12,288 nt of DNA. Origin: S146-42 sp965371965. GTDB lineage: Bacteria > Planctomycetota > Phycisphaerae > Phycisphaerales > UBA1924. This document shows positions 4,869 to 10,673 of the stretch, piece by piece (the stretch's first letter is position 1; each line of letters opens with the position of its first letter). Position numbers and translations under genes: made by a program. The notes below the pieces were generated by a model, which searched no databases, was not told the origin of the DNA, and saw nothing but the letters and a program-made list of their open reading frames with translations. The stretch covers positions 1 through 12,288 of the forward strand of contig CBDVAM010000103.1 in assembly GCA_965371965.1 (NCBI GenBank), in the 5' to 3' direction.

Positions 4869-6917
4869 ATGGCCGCGATGCAAGCCCAAGACCACGACCA
4901 GATCCACAGCGAAAGCAAGATGGCCTGCTGCGCCCATCACGAGATGGCCGGCATCGAGAAGTGGATGTTCTGGTACCTCGTCGGCGGCGTGCTGGTCATG
5001 ATGACCGTCATCGCCAACTGGTTCGGCTTCAAGGACTCACTCACCGCCCAGATCCCCGCGCTCATCGGGGCGGCGGTCCTGGGCGCACCGCTCGTCTGGG
5101 CCGCGTTCAACGAACTCCGCCAGGGACGCGCAAGCAGCAGCACCCTGGTCGCCATCGCCATCCTCGCGGCTATCGCGGCGACCGAGTACCAGACCGCCGG
5201 CCTCCTGGCGTTCATTCTCCTGATCGCCGACCAGTTCGTCCGCCACACCGCCTTCGGCGCACAACGCGCGATCGAAGACCTCCTCGAGCTTACCCCCGAC
5301 ATCGCCCGCGTCATCCACGACGATGGCACCGAACAGGAGATCGGACTCGACGAGGTCAAGGTCGGACAGATCGTCCGCGTCCGCCCGGGCGAAAACCTTC
5401 CTGTCGATGGGCGCGTCGTCTCAGGGCGCTCCACCATCAACCAGGCATCGCTCACCGGCGAGGCCATGCCCGTCAGCGTCCAGAAGGGCGACGATGTCTA
5501 CGCCGGCACCACCAACCTCACCGGGCAGGTCGATGTCGAGGCCCTGCTCGTCGGCGGCGAGACCACCATCGGCAAGGTCACCGAACTCATCCGCGTCGCC
5601 GAGGACAGCCGCACCCCGCGCCAGCTCCTCATCGAGCAGGTCGCACAGTTCTTCGTCCCCATCGCGCTCTCGGTCGCCGCCGTCGTCTGGTTCATCAACT
5701 CCCAGAGCGACAACCCGCTAACCAAGGACGCCGCGTCGACCAACGCCATCACCGTTCTCATCGTCTGCTGCCCCGCCGCCCTTCTGCTGGCGAGCCCCAG
5801 CGCCATGGTCGCCGCCTTCGCCTCCGCCGCACGCCTGGGAATCCTCGTCAAGGAGACCCACTACCTCGAAGCCGCCGCACAGATCGACGCGGTCGTCCTC
5901 GACAAGACCGGCACCATCACCACCGGCAAGTTCGGCGTGAGCCGCCTCGTCCCCGCCGACGGCGTCGAGGGTGCCGATCTTCTCGCCGCCGCCGCCAACG
6001 GCGAGCAGCACTCCAACCACCCGCTCGCAAGGTCGATCCTCGATACCGCGACCGCCGCACGCATCACCCCCGACGGCACCAACGACTTCGAGGAGGTTCA
6101 CGGCAAGGGCGTGCGCGCACGCACCAACATGGGCGAGATATGCGTCGGACGCTCGAGCTGGCTCATCGAACTCAACCCCGACATCAAGGCGGACGTCGAG
6201 GCCACCGACCAGAAGATCGCCGGCATGTCCGGCGTCCACGTCATGCGCGATAAGAAGTACCTCGGCGTCGTCGGACTCGAAGATAAGGTCCGCGCCGGCT
6301 CCAAGAGCGTCATCGACGATCTCCGCGACCTCGGCGTTCGCATGATCGCCATCTTCACCGGCGACCGCATCAGCGTCGCCAAGCGTGTCGGCGTCGCTGT
6401 CGGAGTCGACGCCATCGAGGCCGAGTGCCTCCCAGAAGAGAAGCACCAGCAGATCGAGCAACTCGTCGCACAGGGCTATCGCACCATGATGGTCGGCGAC
6501 GGCATCAACGACGGACCCAGCCTCGCCGCCGCAGACGTCGGCGTCGCCATGGGACTCTCCGGCTCGGATATCGCGACCAACAGCGCCGGCGTCGCGCTCA
6601 TGACCGACGACCTCAACCGCATCCCCTTCCTCATGCAACTCGCACGGCGCACGCGCACCATCATCGCCCAGAACATCGCCGCCTCCATCCTCATCGTCAT
6701 CATCGGCCTCGTCCTCGCATCCCTCGGCATGCTCGAGGTCTGGTTCGCCGCCCTCTATCACTTCGTCGGAGAGATCTTCGTCCTCGCCAACAGCTTCCGC
6801 CTCTTCCGCTTCGGCGAGGAGTTCGCCCAGGCCGAAGAAGCCGCCAAGGCCCAGGGACCCGAGATCGTCCGGCGCGAGGCCTCGGTCCGCCTCGGAGGCC
6901 AACCCCAGCCGGCGTAG
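4869..6917 (+). CDS. Heavy-metal-type (P1B-like) P-type ATPase with non-canonical metal site
   Basis: A predicted inner-membrane pump of 682 residues that would use ATP to move a transition metal. All cytoplasmic motifs are present: actuator loop SLTGEAMPV (195-202, TGEA instead of TGES), phosphorylation site DKTGTIT with Asp345, the P1B hallmark His-Pro at 384-385, TGD at 497-499 and GDGIND (543-548). Membrane spans are predicted near 31-50, 60-82, 92-127, 261-279, 292-310, 600-622 and 626-642. The N-terminus lacks an HMA domain but has CCAHHEM at 20-26. The ion-site helix reads VCCPAALLLASP (299-310) where the family normally has CPC, SPC or TPC, and the last span reads YHFVGEIFVLANSFRL. 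The substrate is therefore open. The ATG at 4869 is preferred for its GGAG site 7 nt upstream; a TTG at 4833 would add 12 residues. Its last 60 codons recur as a remnant at 7951-8127. Confidence 0.85.
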   Translation: MAAMQAQDHDQIHSESKMACCAHHEMAGIEKWMFWYLVGGVLVMMTVIANWFGFKDSLTAQIPALIGAAVLGAPLVWAAFNELRQGRASSSTLVAIAILAAIAATEYQTAGLLAFILLIADQFVRHTAFGAQRAIEDLLELTPDIARVIHDDGTEQEIGLDEVKVGQIVRVRPGENLPVDGRVVSGRSTINQASLTGEAMPVSVQKGDDVYAGTTNLTGQVDVEALLVGGETTIGKVTELIRVAEDSRTPRQLLIEQVAQFFVPIALSVAAVVWFINSQSDNPLTKDAASTNAITVLIVCCPAALLLASPSAMVAAFASAARLGILVKETHYLEAAAQIDAVVLDKTGTITTGKFGVSRLVPADGVEGADLLAAAANGEQHSNHPLARSILDTATAARITPDGTNDFEEVHGKGVRARTNMGEICVGRSSWLIELNPDIKADVEATDQKIAGMSGVHVMRDKKYLGVVGLEDKVRAGSKSVIDDLRDLGVRMIAIFTGDRISVAKRVGVAVGVDAIEAECLPEEKHQQIEQLVAQGYRTMMVGDGINDGPSLAAADVGVAMGLSGSDIATNSAGVALMTDDLNRIPFLMQLARRTRTIIAQNIAASILIVIIGLVLASLGMLEVWFAALYHFVGEIFVLANSFRLFRFGEEFAQAEEAAKAQGPEIVRREASVRLGGQPQPA

Positions 6918-7286
6918 GTCGTGTTCTGTTCGCAGGAGCACGCACAGAGCAGGCGCGAACTGGCAGGCAACACGCGCGAACTCGTCCAATCCGTGTCAAA
7001 CCGGGCGGTTTGCTGAAGGCTCAGGATGGATTTCTTTGAGATTCTCTCGCGCATCCGGATGGCGCGCAAGTTGTTGTTGATCACGGACTTACGAGATTGA
7101 AACAGGCGGTGCCCTGCCCGCCATTCGGTAAGAACCCTCAAATATCCGGATTCAGGGCTTGCGGGCGGGCAGGGAATCGAGATTATGGGGCTTCCTTCCG
7201 GGTGGGGGGCTGCCGGGGCGATGGACCTCGTCGGTGGGTGAGCTTTGTTCGAGCGGTGCCAACTGCTGAAGGAAGGGGGAATTCTG
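6918..7286. other. 369-nt leader before the first PEP-CTERM-like gene
   Basis: I see no gene here. The region is collinear with 8128-8501 (374 nt), at an offset of about 1210 nt. Two islands are clearly shared: an AATCCGTG-containing stretch near 6990, and ATATCC followed by GCTTGCGGGC near 7143-7167. The shared island, rather than random sequence, suggests a promoter or leader element for the secreted protein genes. A strong Shine-Dalgarno, AAGGGGG, lies at the right end. Confidence 0.5.
7112..7174 (+). promoter_or_regulatory. Long nested hairpin in the leader
   Basis: CCCTGCCCGCC (7112-7122) pairs perfectly with GGCGGGCAGGG (7164-7174), enclosing 41 nt. Inside, AAG-AA-CCCT can pair with AGGGCTT, and the centre holds the palindrome ATCCGGAT. 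It lies about 110 nt before the start of the secreted protein and may be a transcript fold or an operator. The outer arms are not conserved in the second leader. Confidence 0.45.
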
Positions 7287-7856
7287 ATGAAGAAGAGCGC
7301 ACTTCTGCTATTTGGCGGCGCTTTGGCAGGGCCCGGTATTGCCGCACCTGTCAACATCGACTTTGATTCGCTCGGCAGCTTTGAGGTCGTTGACAATCAG
7401 TATTTGGATGTTGTTTCACCCGGAGTAGGCGTTGACTTCAACGGTTCCATGAGGACCTATACAGGCCTCACGCACTCGGGGGTAAACTTTACCATCAACT
7501 TTGCGAACCTCGGTTTCGGTGGCGTCATGCGCATTGATGCTGTCGACGGAGAGTTCTCTCAAGTGGGCGGATGGTTTATCCAGACCTCCCCTGCAACCAT
7601 GGAGGTCTTCTCGGCGACCGATGTCTCGCTCGCATCGGTGGGATTCAACTTCGGATTGACTTACGGATTTAAAGAGCTCACAACGGCAGATACCGGCGGC
7701 CAGACCTTCGCGTATGTTCTGATTTACGGTGGCGCAGATCAAATTGGTCTGGACGACTTCGAGGCGGAGATTGAAACGGTGACTATCCCCCTCCCAACCG
7801 GTGCGGCGATGGCCGGGGTCGGGCTCTGCGGGCTCGTCGTCCGTCGCCGTCGCTGA
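7287..7856 (+). CDS. Secreted PEP-CTERM-like protein, copy 1
   Basis: The 189-residue product starts MKKSALLLFGGALAGPGIAAP, a signal peptide with cleavage expected after AA near residue 20. The core has FDSLGSFEVVDNQYLD, VGVDFNGSMRTYTGLT and the end FAYVLIYGGADQIGLDDFEAE, a beta-sandwich-like pattern of extracellular carbohydrate-type proteins. It closes with the sorting tail IPLPTGAAMAGVGLCGLVVRRRR (PLP motif, hydrophobic span, four Arg), the PEP-CTERM/VPLPA-like signal read by an exosortase. The ATG at 7287 has AAGGGGGAATTCTG before it, an excellent ribosome site, and is preferred to upstream in-frame starts. A G/C hairpin terminator follows. The role in the envelope is unknown. Only the tail resembles the protein at 8502. 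Confidence 0.85.
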   Translation: MKKSALLLFGGALAGPGIAAPVNIDFDSLGSFEVVDNQYLDVVSPGVGVDFNGSMRTYTGLTHSGVNFTINFANLGFGGVMRIDAVDGEFSQVGGWFIQTSPATMEVFSATDVSLASVGFNFGLTYGFKELTTADTGGQTFAYVLIYGGADQIGLDDFEAEIETVTIPLPTGAAMAGVGLCGLVVRRRR

Positions 7857-7886
7857 CGCCGCATACATCTGACTCCTGCTTCTCGC

Positions 7887-7908
7887 GAGGCCCGCTCCGG
7901 CGGGCCTC
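7887..7908 (+). terminator. Hairpin terminator after PEP-CTERM-like gene 1
   Basis: GAGGCCCGC (7887-7895) pairs perfectly with GCGGGCCTC (7900-7908) around TCCG, followed by GTTTCATT. It is identical in stem and loop to 9078-9099. The following 42 nt (7909-7950) show nothing recognisable. Confidence 0.85.
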
Positions 7909-7950
7909 GTTTCATTATGCTCTCAACCCAAGACCGATCCCCCCGCTCAC

Positions 7951-8127
7951 CCTTCACGACGGGCTATCACGCCTTCGCCGAACATCTCTGTCCTTGCCAA
8001 CAGCCCCCGCCTCTTCCGCTTCGGCGAGGAGTTCGCCCAGGCCGAAGAGGCCGCCAAGGCCCAAGGCCCGGAGATCGTCCGACGCGAGGCAAGCGTCAGG
8101 CTCGCCGGGCAGCCGCAGGCGGCGTGA
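7951..8127 (+). pseudogene. Remnant of the 3' end of a second P-type ATPase gene
   Basis: The translation from about 7984 reads SVLANSPRLFRFGEEF, then AQAEEAAKAQGPEIVRREAS, then VRLAGQPQAA and a stop at 8125-8127. This matches residues 637-682 of the ATPase at 4869. Homology reaches back to GGCTATCACGCCTTC near 7966, but two small indels around 7977-7983 break the frame. Most base differences from the intact copy are in third positions or swap synonymous codons (for example CGC to AGG, TCG to AGC). The ancestor was therefore a translated paralogue that diverged before truncation. There is no start codon or 5' part, so no product is expected. Confidence 0.85.
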
Positions 8128-8501
8128 GTTCGCGTTCCGTTTGCTGAAGCGCGCTCGGGACATGTCCAGTTTGTGGCGCCCAGTCCGTCAGAACTCGCGC
8201 AATCCGTGCCAGGCCAGGCTGTTTGCGGTGTGCTCAGAACTATCTTCTTGCCTCTGTCCACGACCAGTGCCAACACGCGTAACCCCAGCCTTCTCAATGG
8301 GTTAGCGGAGTCGGTCTCAACCGATCGTGACGGATATCGTGATAAAAAACTCGTTATATCCCGAATGCGTGCTTGCGGGCCAGACCGGATTCAGGCATCA
8401 TGGATTCACCTTTCGGGGGAAAGGACCCACCACGGTTGGGGCCGCGGCGGGGCGGGAGCATCGCTTCAGCGATCTCGGTCGAAACGTGGGGGGATCAACA
8501 G
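8128..8501. other. 374-nt leader before the second PEP-CTERM-like gene
   Basis: No gene is seen. It is collinear with 6918-7286: CGCAATCCGTGCCAG matches the same distance after the ATPase stop, and TATATCCCGAAT followed by GCTTGCGGGC (8355-8379) matches 7143-7167. A short A/T-rich patch (GTGATAAAAAAC) lies near 8340. A GGGGGGATC ribosome site precedes the ATG at 8502. Confidence 0.5.
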
Positions 8502-9047
8502 ATGCAGCATGTGCTTTGGAAGTCAACTCTGGTTTGCGGGATGATCGCCGGCCCAGCCCTGGCCGATGGGACGTTGGCCATGAACGGTGACCCCTTCGAG
8601 GGAGACAGCTGGACCCAGACCTGGACTATGACCAACTGGGGAGCGGTCGACCTTCTCGGGGTAGACATGCTCTCTGCAGGAGATACCTTCGAGGCCACGG
8701 TGATCTCAAACTTCTCTGTCGGGGGATGGTCGATGTTTGGGGACTATGGCCCGACTCCAACTGTGGCAGCGGCGACGGGTCCGGGATTCAACGACACGAC
8801 CGCTGACTTCAAGATGGCGGGTCTCTTGAGCAACGCGCTTGAATACGACGTGTACTTCTATACGGGCAACGTGCTCACTGGTAGGTACAACGTCGTTTGG
8901 GATGGGACACAGTACACCACGATCCAGTTCCACGCGGACGGCTCCAGATCCCGCGATGACTTTGAGACCGCGGTGATTCCCCTGCCCACCGGTGCCGCGA
9001 TGGCCGGCCTTGGGCTTTGCGGACTCGCCATCCGTCGCCGGCGCTGA
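8502..9047 (+). CDS. Secreted PEP-CTERM-like protein, copy 2
   Basis: The 181-residue product begins MQHVLWKSTLVCGMIAGPALADG, a signal peptide with cleavage expected after ALA (residue 21). The core includes WTQTWTMTNWGAVDLLGVDM, FEATVISNFSVGGWSMFGDYG and YDVYFYTGNVLTGRYNVVW. It is rich in Trp, Tyr, Gly and Asp, with no cysteine after the signal, and is not similar to the core at 7287. It ends IPLPTGAAMAGLGLCGLAIRRRR, nearly the same exosortase-type tail as copy 1. The ATG at 8502 is chosen for its GGGGGGA ribosome site and the signal peptide; the frame extends upstream to 8373 without sense. The gene shares leader position, tail and terminator with copy 1, so it is a diverged or core-swapped duplicate. 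Function unknown. Confidence 0.85.
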   Translation: MQHVLWKSTLVCGMIAGPALADGTLAMNGDPFEGDSWTQTWTMTNWGAVDLLGVDMLSAGDTFEATVISNFSVGGWSMFGDYGPTPTVAAATGPGFNDTTADFKMAGLLSNALEYDVYFYTGNVLTGRYNVVWDGTQYTTIQFHADGSRSRDDFETAVIPLPTGAAMAGLGLCGLAIRRRR

Positions 9048-9077
9048 CGCCGCGGACATCTGACTCCTGCTTCTCGC

Positions 9078-9099
9078 GAGGCCCGCTCCGGCGGGCCTC
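9078..9099 (+). terminator. Hairpin terminator after PEP-CTERM-like gene 2
   Basis: The same GAGGCCCGC-TCCG-GCGGGCCTC hairpin as at 7887, followed by CATTGTTT. The 57 nt ending here (9043-9099) differ from 7852-7908 at only two positions. It also separates this gene from the convergent SGNH remnant. Confidence 0.85.
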
Positions 9100-9159
9100 C
9101 ATTGTTTGCGCTCTGATCGCCCACTCCGAGTTGTGCGCGCCGGGGTGTTTGGGTTGGTC

Positions 9160-9477
9160 CTATCCGCCGCGCCGCCAGCTCAGATACTCGCGCATCATGG
9201 TGTTGGTGTCGTACTCGCGGGTCCAGAGGGTGTCGATGACCTCCTGCTTGGCGTGGACGTCGGCGAGCACTCGGTACCAGGCCTCGGCCATGATCTTCAT
9301 GCCCATCTCGTTGGGGTGCAGGCGGTCCTCGGTGAACGCCTCGGGGTGCTTGGAGAGCGTCAGCGACCAGACGTCGGGGCCTTCATAGACGAAGTCATGC
9401 CCGCGATTGAGCAGCTCGGCGAGGGCGAGGCGTTCGTTGCCGACCTCGGGCTCGTAGCCCTCCTTGTAGATGTGCAT
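9160..9477 (-). pseudogene. C-terminal remnant of an SGNH/GDSL-type hydrolase
   Basis: The frame reads MHIYKEGYEPEVGNERLALA, then ELLNRGHDFVYEGPDVWSLT, then FTEDRLHPNEMGMKIMAEAW. DRLH (Asp51, His54) fits the block V Asp-x-x-His of SGNH esterases, followed by the usual PNxxG and Ala/Trp helix. The N-terminal GDS block with the nucleophile serine, block II and block III are absent. In the same frame the sequence stays open up to the stop at 9583-9585 (giving TRALERVYLAM just before the ATG), but nothing there resembles the missing blocks. It is therefore a 5'-truncated gene, or an unusual fragment translated from 9477. The stop is at 9160-9162, convergent with the terminator at 9078-9099. Confidence 0.65.
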
Positions 9478-10328
9478 GGCGAGGTAGACGCGTTCGAGGG
9501 CGCGAGTGACCAGAGTGCGAGAGAATGGCGCATCGAACGATCTCGTTCTTCCCGCCCCCGTGTCGTCTGTCGAGATCGGAGTCTACTGATTATCGGAGGG
9601 AGGCGCGGCGCGCGGGGGTGTTTTCTGCTTGTATCCGGCGATTGGGCCTTGCATCGCGCGAGCGAATCGTGACACTGGCGTGTAGAGGAAAGAGGGTTCG
9701 AGAACGAGAGGCGGGCTGGGAGCGCGGCGTGAGCGTGCGGCGATCGGTCTGCGAGGAGAGGTTGCAGGGACTTGCTCTTGCTCGGAGCGCGCTCCGCGAG
9801 GTTCGTGGGGCGCGCTTCCTTTTTTGGGGCTCTATGGGGCTGGGGTTTGGGGTCGGAGGCCGAGGGTCGGGGGTCGAGGGTCGGGGGTCGAGGTAGGCGA
9901 AGCAGGGTGCTGATGGCCTTGCGCGCGGTCTCGTTAGCGCGGAGTTGTTGTGATTGACTGAGGTCGGGCTGGGGTGCCGCGAGGCGTTCGAGGTGCGCGA
10001 TCGCTGTGGTGTGCGCTCGCTGGGTGATGAGTTGTTGGCGACGGCGTTCGATGCGGGTGAGGGAGTCGAGAGCGGCGGCGACCTTGGAAGAGTTCATCCA
10101 GGCCTCGAGTTGTTCGAGCGTGAGGTTGTGGTGGTCGCAGAGGTCGAGGGGGGAGAGGTCGGGGTCGAGCAGTTCGCGGAGGAGGAGGGAGGGGTCGGAT
10201 GGGGAAGGCAATGGGCGATGGGCAATAGGCAATGGGGAAGGCTCTGCGAGCCTTGGGTCGGGGGTCGGGGGTAGAGGGTCGGGAGAGGGCATTGGGCTGC
10301 GGGTGTTGGCGGCGGTGGCATTGAACAT
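9360..10328 (-). CDS. HTH-like hypothetical protein with repeat-rich, doubtful C-terminus
   Basis: The credible part is residues about 47-145 from the start chosen here: SLLLRELLDPDLSPLDLCDH, NLTLEQLEAWMNSSKVAAAL, DSLTRIERRRQQLI and then NETARKAISTLLRL. SPLDLCDHHNLTLEQLEAWM looks like a helix-turn-helix, as in small terminase-like or phBC6A51-type DNA-binding proteins. The helices after it are charged and may be a coiled coil. The N-terminal 46 residues are Pro/Ser-rich and arise partly from a GGCAATG/GGGTCGG repeat. After about LLRL the frame is low-complexity, driven by a 14-bp repeat (9861-9893), and its last 118 nt overlap the SGNH fragment in another frame. Those residues look like read-through after a rearrangement. 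ATG at 10328 or 10343; neither has a strong Shine-Dalgarno. Function unknown. Confidence 0.45.
   Translation of the reverse strand: MFNATAANTRSPMPSPDPLPPTPDPRLAEPSPLPIAHRPLPSPSDPSLLLRELLDPDLSPLDLCDHHNLTLEQLEAWMNSSKVAAALDSLTRIERRRQQLITQRAHTTAIAHLERLAAPQPDLSQSQQLRANETARKAISTLLRLPRPPTLDPRPSASDPKPQPHRAPKKEARPTNLAERAPSKSKSLQPLLADRSPHAHAALPARLSFSNPLSSTRQCHDSLARCKAQSPDTSRKHPRAPRLPPIISRLRSRQTTRGREERDRSMRHSLALWSLAPSNASTSPCTSTRRATSPRSATNASPSPSCSIAGMTSSMKAPTSGR
9861..9893. repeat. 14-bp tandem micro-repeat
   Basis: CGAGGGTCGGGGGT occurs at 9861-9874 and 9875-9888, followed by CGAGG. It lies in the frame of the HTH-like protein, where it gives a Pro/Asp/Arg-rich peptide on the minus strand. Confidence 0.8.
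10207..10290. repeat. 7-bp micro-repeat, hairpin and GGGTCGG block
   Basis: Four 7-bp units of GGCAATG type (GGCAATG, GGCGATG, GGCAATA, GGCAATG) lie at 10207-10234. They are followed by the hairpin AAGGCT-CTGCG-AGCCTT (10238-10254). GGGTCGG-like units then resemble those at 9861. All are within the 5' part of the HTH-like gene. Confidence 0.7.
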
Positions 10329-10343
10329 TGTGTCTTCGAGCAT

Positions 10344-10673
10344 GGGGCAATTGTTTGCGCTCGGCGTGTGGGGTCCAGTTGGATGGGGTGGAGGGTCACT
10401 AAACGTGGGCGCAGGGACGGTTGTGTGCGCGATATTTCTCGCGCAGATGAGTTGTGGACGTCGGCGCGGGCTCATCTGAGGCGGATCCGTGGCTGAGTTG
10501 CACGGCGATCAGCTCTGAGCTGGGCGGGGACGAGGGCGCTGATGCTGGGGAGGTGTCCCCCGCACCCCCTCTTTCCGATGACGATCAATCGGGTATGTGT
10601 TACGCGAGAGGCCAACGGCGTACAGTTGAATCGAGGGTTCTTAGGTTGGTGATACTGCGGTTGGAGCGGATTG
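10344..10673. other. Divergent intergenic region with two small dyads
   Basis: No gene is supported in these 330 nt. CAGCTC-T-GAGCTG (10510-10522) and GGGGA-GGTG-TCCCC (10547-10560) are perfect small inverted repeats, possible operators for the STAND gene. A frame on the minus strand extends to 10475 but lacks sense. Confidence 0.4.
10626..10656 (+). promoter_or_regulatory. Weak promoter candidate for the STAND ATPase gene
   Basis: TTGAAT (10626-10631) and GATACT (10651-10656) are separated by 19 nt, ending 17 nt before the start codon. The fit to sigma70 is modest and the spacing long. A Shine-Dalgarno GGAG lies at 10663-10666. Confidence 0.3.

Noticed and set aside
5718..6989. Long minus-strand open frame (423 codons) opposite the P-type ATPase
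   Set aside because: Asp/Glu/Gly/Val-rich antisense shadow of a C-ending-codon gene; the plus strand encodes a full set of P-type ATPase motifs.
7060..7076. Sigma54-type promoter TGGCGCG-CAAG-TTGT
   Set aside because: The -12 element lacks the key GC (TTGT), and no equivalent site exists in the second, homologous leader.
6918..8501. Replication origin at the skew change
   Set aside because: I find no cluster of TTATCCACA-type DnaA boxes and no dnaA, dnaN or parAB genes; only the skew supports it, so it is kept as an observation.
10344..10475. Longer N-terminus of the HTH-like protein (start at 10475)
   Set aside because: The extra residues are Pro/Ser/His-rich without pattern, and later ATGs at 10343 and 10328 suffice.
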